From positions 1 through 7,853 of the forward strand of contig JBECKQ010000275.1 of assembly GCA_040235375.1 (NCBI GenBank): a stretch of DNA of 7,853 nt, in the 5' to 3' direction. The translations under genes were made by a program, and so were the position numbers. This stretch comes from JBECKQ01 sp040235375. GTDB lineage: Bacteria > Planctomycetota > Phycisphaerae > UBA1845. The notes under the pieces were generated by a model that was not told the DNA's origin, did not search any database, and was given only the letters and a program-made list of their open reading frames with translations. Positions 1 to 5,183 of this stretch are shown piece by piece (position 1 is the stretch's first letter; every line of letters starts with the position of its first letter).

Positions 1-725
1 CGAACACGAAAGTCAACGTGGCCGGCCTGCGCGTCGTCGCCCCGGCCTACGAAGACAACGACGAGATGCGCGCCTTCAACTGGTCGCCGGGCACATGCGT
101 CTCGCTTCTCGTCGTTCAACCGCAAGGCGGCCTCATCGGCTTCGACGCCGACGCCAGCAAGCTCGACGAGATGACCGACGACAAGGGCAACAGCCTGCTG
201 TCGAAGGAAGGCTCCGGCCGCTCGGGCTTCTCCGCCTGGCCCAAGATCGGTGAAGATGGCAAGGCCGCACTCGTCGAGATCGATGCCGGGAACACGCCGG
301 CGGCCGGCTCAAATGCCATCCGCCTCAAGGGCACGCTGGTCTTCAGTTCCGCCAGCGACAAAAAAACCTACAAGCAGGATAACGTCGCCCTGAAGCCGGG
401 GACCAAATTCGAGGCCGGCCCGATCCCAATGACGGTCAAGGAAGCCGGCAAGCCGGAGTGGGGCGACGAACCGCTCGAAATTACGCTGGAGGCAAACAAG
501 AATCTCGACAGTCTCGCGTCGGTGCGGTTCCTTGACGCCGAGGGCAACGAGATCGAAGCCTCCGACTCCGGGAGCAGCAGCATGACCTTTGGCGACGAAG
601 TGACCGTGAACCGCTCCTACAAGCTCGGCAAGATGGTGGACACCGCCACGATCGAGATGACCTATTGGACCGATCTGAAGCCGCTGGAGGTCCCGTTCGA
701 CCTCACGATCACCGTCGGGCTGTAG
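1..725 (+). CDS. Hypothetical beta-rich protein, 5'-truncated by window edge
   Basis: The reading frame is already open at the left edge: codons at 3-17 read N-T-K-V-N, ahead of the GTG at 18. The gene therefore almost certainly begins outside the window, and GTG18 is probably internal valine. About 240 residues are visible, ending at TAG 723-725. The composition is that of a soluble, acidic beta-strand-rich protein, with alternating short hydrophobic stretches and many D, E, G, S and K residues. There is no transmembrane segment in the visible part. Noticeable segments are an 'IGFDADASKL-DDKG' region near residues 40-57 of the visible ORF, a 'GPIPMTVKEAGKPEWGD' segment in the middle, and a C-terminal 'DTATIEMTYWTDL' strand leading to 'VPFDLTITVGL'. 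I recall similar unnamed proteins from planctomycetes but can assign no family or function. An exported or envelope location would be reasonable, but the N-terminus needed to test that is missing. Confidence 0.8.
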   Translation, partial: NTKVNVAGLRVVAPAYEDNDEMRAFNWSPGTCVSLLVVQPQGGLIGFDADASKLDEMTDDKGNSLLSKEGSGRSGFSAWPKIGEDGKAALVEIDAGNTPAAGSNAIRLKGTLVFSSASDKKTYKQDNVALKPGTKFEAGPIPMTVKEAGKPEWGDEPLEITLEANKNLDSLASVRFLDAEGNEIEASDSGSSSMTFGDEVTVNRSYKLGKMVDTATIEMTYWTDLKPLEVPFDLTITVGL

Positions 726-729
726 AAAA

Positions 730-752
730 GGCAAGAGGCAATCGGCAATAGG
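730..752. repeat. Short 7-nt tandem repeat
   Basis: Just after the stop of the first gene there are three imperfect heptamers, GGCAAGA, GGCAATC and GGCAATA, followed by GG. They share the GGCAA core. They sit in the 73-bp gap before the nitroreductase gene. No function can be assigned. Confidence 0.5.
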
Positions 753-761
753 TGCTGCGTT

Positions 762-774
762 CGCGTCAGACGCG
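762..774 (+). terminator. Small hairpin, weak terminator candidate
   Basis: CGCGT-CAG-ACGCG forms a perfect 5-bp stem with a 3-nt loop, 36 bp after the stop of the upstream gene and 25 bp before the nitroreductase ATG. No T-tract follows, so an intrinsic terminator is only a possibility. It could equally be a leader hairpin of the downstream gene. Confidence 0.2.
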
Positions 775-798
775 CTATGAAGGAAAGGGCCGGATACC

Positions 799-1401
799 AT
801 GGGCAAAGAGGCGAAGACCGATCATCCCATTAATGAACTGATTGCCAGGCGCTGGAGTCCGTACGGCTTCGACAGCCGCCCGGTTTCCGACGAGGATCTG
901 CGTTCGATTTTCGAGGCGGCGCGCTGGGCGGCGTCGTCGTACAACGAGCAGCCCTGGCGCTACCTCGTGGCGCGGAAGCAGGACGGCGGCGAATACGATT
1001 GCGTCCTGTCCTGCCTCACGGATCAGAACCAGGCGTGGGCGAAGAACGCGCCGGTGCTCGGGCTCGGGCTGGTCAGCCTGTTCTTCAAGCTGAACGGCAA
1101 GCCCAACCGGGTGGCCGTCCACGACCTCGGCCTGGCCTCGGCGACGCTGTCGCTCGAAGCGACGGCCCGTGGCCTGTACGTTCACCAGATGGCCGGCATT
1201 GTGCCCGAGCGCGTCCGCGAGACATACAGCCTGCCGCAAGGCATCGAGCCCATGACCGCGCTGGCCATCGGCTATCGTGCGCAGGCGGACACGCTGCCCG
1301 AGGAATACCGCAAGCGCGACACGTCCCCGCGCACGCGCAACAAGCTGGGCGAGTTCGTCTTCACCGGCAAGCTCGACCAGCCCGCGGCGTTTCTGGGCTG
1401 A
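799..1401 (+). CDS. Nitroreductase-family FMN-dependent oxidoreductase
   Basis: A 200-residue protein of the NAD(P)H:FMN nitroreductase family. These are usually homodimeric cytoplasmic flavoenzymes that reduce nitroaromatics, quinones or other electrophiles; the real substrate cannot be told from sequence. Visible motifs are the N-terminal R17-R18-W-S20 element, which in this family contacts the FMN phosphate, and A44-A-S-S-Y-N49-E-Q51-P52-W53, the standard flavin-binding S-x-N-x-Q-P-W signature. A central H108-D-L-G-L-A helix follows, then R124-G-L-Y-V-H-Q-M-A-G, equivalent to the usual 'GLG..W..G' region, and A156-I-G158-Y. The C-terminal R/K-rich 'SPRTRNKLGEFVF' segment fits the family's closing element. 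Length is normal for a short single-domain member. The ATG at 799 follows an AGGAAAGG Shine-Dalgarno-like sequence (780-787) at a slightly long spacing. The gene stands alone on the + strand, and a hairpin follows its stop. Confidence 0.93.
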   Translation: MGKEAKTDHPINELIARRWSPYGFDSRPVSDEDLRSIFEAARWAASSYNEQPWRYLVARKQDGGEYDCVLSCLTDQNQAWAKNAPVLGLGLVSLFFKLNGKPNRVAVHDLGLASATLSLEATARGLYVHQMAGIVPERVRETYSLPQGIEPMTALAIGYRAQADTLPEEYRKRDTSPRTRNKLGEFVFTGKLDQPAAFLG

Positions 1402-1403
1402 TC

Positions 1404-1432
1404 GATCGCGTGCGAGTGCGCACTCGGCGATC
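1404..1432 (+). terminator. Hairpin after nitroreductase, possible terminator
   Basis: Immediately after the nitroreductase stop, GATCGC (1404-1409) pairs with GCGATC (1427-1432). They enclose a 3-nt bulge (1410-1412) and the perfect palindrome CGAGTGCGCACTCG (1413-1426), which folds as a 5-bp stem with a GCGC loop. Total stem is 11 bp. No U-tract follows, so termination is inferred from position and stem strength only. Confidence 0.4.
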
Positions 1433-1437
1433 TCAAC

Positions 1438-1555
1438 AATGGCTCCGAAGGAGCCAAGGAATGTTGCCACGGGTGGAGTCCGGTCGCCAGACCGGACGGA
1501 ACCCGTGGAAAATCCGGGTAGGGAATTCCCACCCCGGCAGGGGTGGAGGAAACGT
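1438..1555 (+). repeat. Left arm of the palindromic element
   Basis: It contains the terminal hairpin GGCTCC-GAA-GGAGCC (1441-1455) and the long stem CCACGGGT (1467-1474) with ACCCGTGG (1501-1508). Inside that stem lies a perfect 8-bp hairpin, GTCCGGTC-GCCA-GACCGGAC (1478-1497). Further in are the 10-bp palindrome GGGAATTCCC (1521-1530) and the inner hairpin CCACCCC-GGCA-GGGGTGG (1529-1546). The nested internal hairpin at 1478-1497 has no equally good counterpart in the right arm. Confidence 0.75.
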
Positions 1556-1608
1556 GCGGTGTCGATACGACGTGGTGCACCCGAACCATGGCGAAGAATG
1601 ATCATCGT

Positions 1609-1725
1609 ACGCTTCCACCACCCCTTCGGGGTGGGAGGATGATGGGGGATGCCCACCACGGGTTCCATCCCTGCAGCGCCGCGACTCCGCCCGTGGTAAC
1701 ATTCCCGCGCCCCTTCGGGGCGATT
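1609..1725 (-). repeat. Right arm of the palindromic element
   Basis: This is the inverted homologue of the left arm. On the + strand it reads: inner hairpin CCACCCC-TTC-GGGGTGG (1618-1634), the block CCACGGGTTCC (1656-1666) pairing through CCACGGG with CCCGTGG (1690-1696), the shared AACATTCC block (1698-1705), and terminal hairpin CGCCCC-TTC-GGGGCG (1708-1722). Both hairpins can form the very stable C-UUCG-G tetraloop if transcribed from the + strand. It ends about 45 bp upstream of the DUF3891 start, so it may act as its leader or as an upstream transcription barrier. Confidence 0.75.
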
Positions 1726-1769
1726 CGGTTCCGGTGGTTTCCTCGCTGCCGGACCGCTCGGGGAAGGCC

Positions 1770-2654
1770 ATGCTCAAAACGCGAGTTGGCAATGAACTGT
1801 GGCTGATCAGCCAGCCCGACCACGCCGCGGTCTCCGGGTACCTCGCCGCCTACTGGGGAAATCCTAACTCGGGGTTCACGCCGCCGGGCTACTTCGGTGA
1901 CTTGGCTGGCGCCGAAGCGGTCCGCGCCGAGGTCGTGCTGGCCGCCGCCGAGCACGACAACGGCTGGTGGGAATGGGAGGCCGACCCGGATCTCGATCCG
2001 GCCGACGGTCTGCCGCTGCATCTGAACGATCTTACGCACGCCGGCCCGGAGCGCGGCTTCGACCGCTGGCGACTGGGCGTTCCGCGGCTGGCCGAAGCGC
2101 GGCCGTACGCTGCCCTGCTCATCAGCTTCCACGCGTACTGGCTTTACGCGTTCAACTGCGAAGACGGGCTCGATCCGGCCTTCCACCATCCGCTGTTCAA
2201 GCCGGGCGGCGGCCCGTCGCTCGAAGGCATGGATCTCGAGCGCGCTCGCCGGTTCCTCCGCGAGCTGCACGCCGTGCAGGCCGACCTGTTCGACCGCCTC
2301 CGCACCGAGCCCGACGGCCCGGAGAGAATCGACCCCGCCGCCCTTTCGCCGAACATCCGGCTCATCCAGTTGTTCGACGGCCTGTCGCTGGCGCTGAGCT
2401 TCGGCGGCGACAAGGCGCTGCGCATGCCCGGAATCCCCCGCCGAGACTGGAACGACCGCGTGGACCTCGAGCTGGTTCCGCAGGCAGGCAGGCGCATCAG
2501 GATCGACCCCTACCCGTTCGACGTCGATCCGCTGGTCGTGCACCTGCGGGCGCGGATCCTGACCGGACCGGTGAAGCCCCGGCCGCACTTTCACGCCTGG
2601 TGGCACGCGCTGCCGCACGCGGACATCGAGTTCACGTATTGCTCGGCCGGCTGA
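1770..2654 (+). CDS. DUF3891 family protein
   Basis: A 294-residue soluble protein resembling the DUF3891 family, which has no established biochemical role to my knowledge. The start chosen is ATG 1770, preceded closely by GGGGAAGG (1760-1767). It gives an N-terminus (LWLISQPDH at residues 10-18) that matches the usual short lead-in of the family. A GTG at 1734 would add 12 unlikely residues. Conserved-looking elements are Q15-P-D-H18, A58-A-A-E61-H62-D63-N-G-W66, the 'LDPADGLPLHLNDL' segment (75-88), and S119-F-H121-A-Y-W inside a helix. A C-terminal beta-like 'IDPYPFDVDPLVVHLRAR' part follows, ending in an H/W-rich stretch near 'PRPHFHAWWHALPH'. There is no signal peptide or membrane segment. 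The order H18, H62-D63, H121 recalls an HD-type metal site, which is my inference. It converges on the namZ-like gene with a 7-bp gap and sits just downstream of the palindromic element. Confidence 0.85.
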   Translation: MLKTRVGNELWLISQPDHAAVSGYLAAYWGNPNSGFTPPGYFGDLAGAEAVRAEVVLAAAEHDNGWWEWEADPDLDPADGLPLHLNDLTHAGPERGFDRWRLGVPRLAEARPYAALLISFHAYWLYAFNCEDGLDPAFHHPLFKPGGGPSLEGMDLERARRFLRELHAVQADLFDRLRTEPDGPERIDPAALSPNIRLIQLFDGLSLALSFGGDKALRMPGIPRRDWNDRVDLELVPQAGRRIRIDPYPFDVDPLVVHLRARILTGPVKPRPHFHAWWHALPHADIEFTYCSAG

Positions 2655-2661
2655 CGCCGCG

Positions 2662-3900
2662 TCACTTGTAGAGCAGGTACTTCTCGCGGCTGGCGCGGAA
2701 CGCATCCAGCCCCTCGTTCCACGTCGCGATGATCTCGTCGATGGGTTTGTGCTCCTGGAACATCTCGCGGATGCGCTCCGTCCCGCAGACTTTGTCGAAC
2801 ATCGCGTCACGCTTGTTGCCGAAGAGCGGATGATCCGGGTACCGCCGCTGCACGGCGTCCATCACCTGGAACTGGATGCCCGTGAGCATCGCCTTATCGC
2901 GATCCAACAGGTAGATCTGCACACCGCCGCACATCTGGTCCTTGTACTTGCTGTAGTATGGCTGGTAGTACATCGGGCGAAAATAAACGCCCGCAATCCC
3001 GCGCTTGTTAAGTTCGCCGGCCACCTTGTCCGGCTCAATCCACGGGGCGCCGGCCAGCTCGAACGGAAGCGTATAGCCCACGCCTTCGTCAACCACGTGC
3101 AGCTCGCCCATGATGCCCGTCGCGGCGTAGAACAGCGCGGTTTCCGCGTGCGGCACGTGCGGTGAGGTCAACACCCACGGCAGCCCCGTGTCATCGAACC
3201 ACATCGACCGCTTCCACCCGGACATCGGCACGACGTGCAGCCGGCACTTCGCCCCGTCCGGCAGCCAGCCTTCGCCGTTGATCATCTGGGCCAGCTCGCC
3301 GACCGTCATCCCGTGCACGTAGGGGATCGGCAGGTAGCCGACGAACGACTTGTACTGCAAATCGAGCACGCGGCCTTCCACGCGCGTTCCGGTGAGCGGG
3401 TTGGGCCGATCGAGCACAACGAAGTCGACATCGTGCTTGGCCGCCGATTCCATGCACGCGGCCATCGTGCTGATGTACGTGTACGACCGCGAGCCGATGT
3501 CCTGGATGTCGAAGACGAGCGCGTCCACGTCCTTCAGCATCTCCGCGGTGGGCGCGCGGTTCTTGCCGTAGAGCGAATAGACCTGCACGCCGGTCAGCTC
3601 GTCCTTGGCGTCGGCGACGCGCTCGCCGGCCGGCGCCGCCCCGCGGACGCCGTGCTCGGGACCGAACAGCGCGACCAGTTGCACGCCTTTGGCATTGTAC
3701 AGCACGTCGATCGTGGACCGCAGATCGCCCGTCACGCCGGTCGGATTGGTGATCAGCCCGACCCGCCGGCCGGCCAGCGGCTTGAAGTCCTGCTCGATCA
3801 GCACGTCGACGCCCGGCTTGACCGCCGGCGCTTCCGCCTGCGTGGCGACAGCAGCGATCGCGATCAGGATGGTCGCACCAATGATGCCTGATTTCTTCAT
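2662..3900 (-). CDS. namZ: Exported DUF1343 / NamZ-type exo-beta-N-acetylmuramidase
   Basis: A 412-residue protein of the DUF1343 family, whose characterised members (NamZ of Bacillus subtilis and Tannerella forsythia, glycosidase family GH171) remove terminal MurNAc from peptidoglycan fragments. The N-terminus MKKSG plus a hydrophobic run (residues 6-19) and an A-x-A-like site around Q21-A-E-A24 form a Sec signal peptide, so the protein acts outside the cytoplasmic membrane. Family motifs are G48-L-I-T-N-P-T-G55, L78-F-G-P-E82-H83-G-V-R-G87 (its glutamate is a candidate catalytic residue), F130-D-I-Q-D-I-G-S-R-S-Y-T-Y142 and V162-L-D-R-P-N-P-L-T-G171. Further on are 'PYVHGMTVGELA', 'TGLPWVLTSPHVPH' and 'EGVGYTLPFELAGAPWI'. 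Length is full for the family. A GGGGG tract (3911-3915) lies 10 nt before the ATG. The gene is 63 bp downstream of the aldo/keto reductase gene on the same strand, so co-transcription is likely. Natural role is probably peptidoglycan turnover or scavenging. Confidence 0.92.
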   Translation of the reverse strand: MKKSGIIGATILIAIAAVATQAEAPAVKPGVDVLIEQDFKPLAGRRVGLITNPTGVTGDLRSTIDVLYNAKGVQLVALFGPEHGVRGAAPAGERVADAKDELTGVQVYSLYGKNRAPTAEMLKDVDALVFDIQDIGSRSYTYISTMAACMESAAKHDVDFVVLDRPNPLTGTRVEGRVLDLQYKSFVGYLPIPYVHGMTVGELAQMINGEGWLPDGAKCRLHVVPMSGWKRSMWFDDTGLPWVLTSPHVPHAETALFYAATGIMGELHVVDEGVGYTLPFELAGAPWIEPDKVAGELNKRGIAGVYFRPMYYQPYYSKYKDQMCGGVQIYLLDRDKAMLTGIQFQVMDAVQRRYPDHPLFGNKRDAMFDKVCGTERIREMFQEHKPIDEIIATWNEGLDAFRASREKYLLYK

Positions 3901-3963
3901 GTGGGCATTTCCCCCAGATTGAGTGTGTCACCCGCCGGTCCACCGCGCGAACCGCCGGAGCAA

Positions 3964-4935
3964 TCAGTCTTCGAGTCGATCGAGTTCGGCGAGGGCGTCC
4001 GCCGGCAGCGGACCGAGATCCGCGGCGGCGCAGTTCTCCACGACCTGCTCCGGCGTCTTTGCGCCGGGTATGGCCGTATGGCAGGCCGAATGCGTTGTGC
4101 AGAAGCGCAGCGCCACCTGCGTCATCGTCTGACCGGCAAAGCGATGAAACAGCGGCTGCATTTTCTCGAGCCGCGTGAGATGCTGATCGAGCTTTTCCGG
4201 CGAGAGGTTCATCCGCCGGTGATCGTCTTCGCCGAATCGTGAGTCGCGGCTGAACTTGCCGGTCAGCAGGCCGAACAGGATCGGGATTCTCACGATCACG
4301 CCGACGCCGTACTGCTGCGCCTTCGGGAAGATCGCTGTTTCCGCCTCGCGTTCGAGCAGGTTGTAGCGTACCTGGATGCAGTCGAGCAGGTCGTGATGGC
4401 GGTCGAGCAGATGCGCCTGGGCGGCATCCTCGAACGACTGCACGCTCCAGCCGACGTGCTTGATCTTGCCGTCCCGCTTGAGCTGGGCCAGCGCGTCCCA
4501 CGGGTCGTCGCGTTCGAGCTGCTCGAGGTCGCCGCTGTGCAGTTGCAGGATGTCGAGCGCATCAATGCCGAGCCGCTCGAGGCTCCGCTCCGCGGCGGTG
4601 ACAATGTAGGCCTTGTCGTAGTTCTGCCGGATCGCGCCGTAGCCCTGATCGTCGGCGGCGGCGGCGTTGTAGAAGTCGTTGCCCGCTTTCGTCGCGACGA
4701 CAACGTTGTCCGCGCCCCGCTCCGCCAGGACCTTCGCGATCAGTTTTTCCGAGTGTCCGAATCCGTAAACGTCCGCCGTGTCGATGAAAGTCACGCCGGC
4801 ATCCAGCGCCGCGTGCAAGGCGCGCATCGATACGTCATCGTCCGTCGGTCCCCAGTTCCGCCCGCCGATGGCCCACGCACCGAATCCGATGGTGGACACG
4901 ACCGGCCCGCGCTGCCCCAATTGCGTGTATTGCAC
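3964..4935 (-). CDS. Aldo/keto reductase
   Basis: A 323-residue cytoplasmic NAD(P)H-dependent oxidoreductase of the aldo/keto reductase superfamily, a single TIM barrel. The full catalytic tetrad can be placed: D52 and Y57 in F50-I-D-T-A-D-V-Y-G58, K83 in V80-A-T-K83-A-G, and H133 in L130-Q-L-H133-S-G-D. The N-terminal 'GQRGPVVSTIGFGAWAIGG' hairpin, G123-I-D-A-L-D-I-L, the 'GKIKHVGWSVQSFEDA' strand and the C-terminal 'AIPGAKTPEQVVENCAA' cofactor-phosphate region are all typical. It resembles the YghZ/general-stress AKR type, but the substrate cannot be assigned. The start is GTG 4935, not ATG: a strong GGAGGAGG (4941-4948) sits 5 nt upstream and translation begins MQYTQLG, the normal AKR beginning. 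A plausible promoter lies just upstream, and the namZ-like gene follows after 63 bp. Confidence 0.94.
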   Translation of the reverse strand: MQYTQLGQRGPVVSTIGFGAWAIGGRNWGPTDDDVSMRALHAALDAGVTFIDTADVYGFGHSEKLIAKVLAERGADNVVVATKAGNDFYNAAAADDQGYGAIRQNYDKAYIVTAAERSLERLGIDALDILQLHSGDLEQLERDDPWDALAQLKRDGKIKHVGWSVQSFEDAAQAHLLDRHHDLLDCIQVRYNLLEREAETAIFPKAQQYGVGVIVRIPILFGLLTGKFSRDSRFGEDDHRRMNLSPEKLDQHLTRLEKMQPLFHRFAGQTMTQVALRFCTTHSACHTAIPGAKTPEQVVENCAAADLGPLPADALAELDRLED

Positions 4936-4940
4936 TTTTG

Positions 4941-4948
4941 CCTCCTCC
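4941..4948 (-). promoter_or_regulatory. Ribosome binding site fixing a GTG start
   Basis: On the minus strand GGAGGAGG is followed by CAAAA and then GTG at 4935. This near-perfect Shine-Dalgarno at optimal spacing decides the GTG start of the aldo/keto reductase. Confidence 0.85.
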
Positions 4949-4952
4949 GATA

Positions 4953-5013
4953 CGATCCAACCGAACGTTCGCCGGCGGCGCTATTCTACCCGCATCACCG
5001 CGCGATCCAACCG
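4953..5013. repeat. Paired 11-bp direct repeats plus palindrome upstream of aldo/keto reductase
   Basis: CGATCCAACCG occurs at 4953-4963 and again at 5003-5013, exactly 50 bp apart. The perfect palindrome CGAACGTTCG (4962-4971) adjoins the first copy. The repeats bracket the candidate promoter of the leftward gene, an arrangement that would suit an operator pair. No known regulator box was matched. Confidence 0.45.
4983..5010 (-). promoter_or_regulatory. Candidate sigma70-type promoter for aldo/keto reductase
   Basis: On the minus strand TTGGAT (5010-5005) and TAGAAT (4988-4983) are separated by 16 nt. TAGAAT differs from the TATAAT consensus by one base; TTGGAT shares TTG and position 5 only weakly with TTGACA. 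The predicted start near 4976 gives a leader of about 40 nt. The -35 lies inside one of two CGATCCAACCG repeats. It is a consensus-based prediction only. Confidence 0.4.
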
Positions 5014-5170
5014 GCGGCGGTTCAGTTTCCAGTTTCCCCCGGCCCCACGCTTGCGAGAAACCAGGTTAGCGTAGACACTGTCGGCCGCTCACGGATCGAC
5101 CCAATCCGCCCGAATCAGATCGACCATGCCGCGCGGCACAGGTCGCGCGCTGTCGGGCGGCAACTCACTG

Positions 5171-5177
5171 AAGGAGG
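5171..5177 (+). promoter_or_regulatory. Ribosome binding site of DUF1579 gene
   Basis: AAGGAGG lies 6 nt before ATG 5184. Another ATG at 5179 is out of frame and too close to the Shine-Dalgarno, so 5184 is preferred. Confidence 0.85.
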
Positions 5178-5183
5178 CATGAA

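Larger units (their letters stand above)
1438..1725. repeat. Large imperfect palindromic element with multi-hairpin arms
   Basis: Two arms, 1438-1555 and 1609-1725, are homologous in inverted orientation around a spacer of about 53 nt. Reading each arm from its outer end, both show the same order of blocks. First is a 6-bp terminal hairpin with a GAA loop. Next comes the shared block GGAATGTT, then CCACGGG followed by GGAGTC, then a variable 16-17 nt. GGAACCCGTGG closes a stem with CCACGGG. A variable 19-20 nt follows, then an inner CCACCCC/GGGGTGG hairpin and a closing GGAA-x-CGT. Non-pairing segments differ between arms while the pairing blocks are kept. This is a structured non-coding element, probably one copy of a dispersed REP- or MITE-like family. 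No flanking target-site duplication was recognised and no transposase is present. It fills almost all of the gene-free stretch between the nitroreductase and DUF3891 genes. Confidence 0.8.

Noticed and set aside
309..806. A 165-codon open frame on the - strand
   Set aside because: It is a shadow of the first gene, which has a better supported frame and composition.
775..1668. A 297-codon open frame on the - strand
   Set aside because: It is antisense to the nitroreductase and continues through the palindromic element. Composition is R/A/G/V-rich with no recognisable motif.
1430..1735. Classical insertion sequence or CRISPR array
   Set aside because: No transposase frame, no clear target-site duplication, and no regularly spaced direct repeats with unique spacers. 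The structure is inverted, not direct.
1734..1769. GTG 1734 as an earlier start for the DUF3891 gene
   Set aside because: The 12 added residues do not look like family sequence, and ATG 1770 has a purine-rich GGGGAAGG just upstream and gives the usual N-terminus.
1602..2810. A 402-codon open frame on the - strand
   Set aside because: It lies opposite the DUF3891 gene and runs into the repeat and namZ region. It has no domain-like pattern; GC-rich DNA commonly leaves antisense frames open.
3235..3891. A 218-codon open frame on the + strand
   Set aside because: It is antisense to the namZ-like gene, whose motifs are clear.
4962..4971. CGAACGTTCG as a LexA/SOS box
   Set aside because: The half-sites lack the spacing of the known CGAAC-N4-GTTCG type box, so only an unassigned palindrome is reported.
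5051..5077. TTGCGA and TAGACA as a promoter for the DUF1579 gene
   Set aside because: The spacer is only 15 nt and both hexamers are poor matches, so support is too weak to list.
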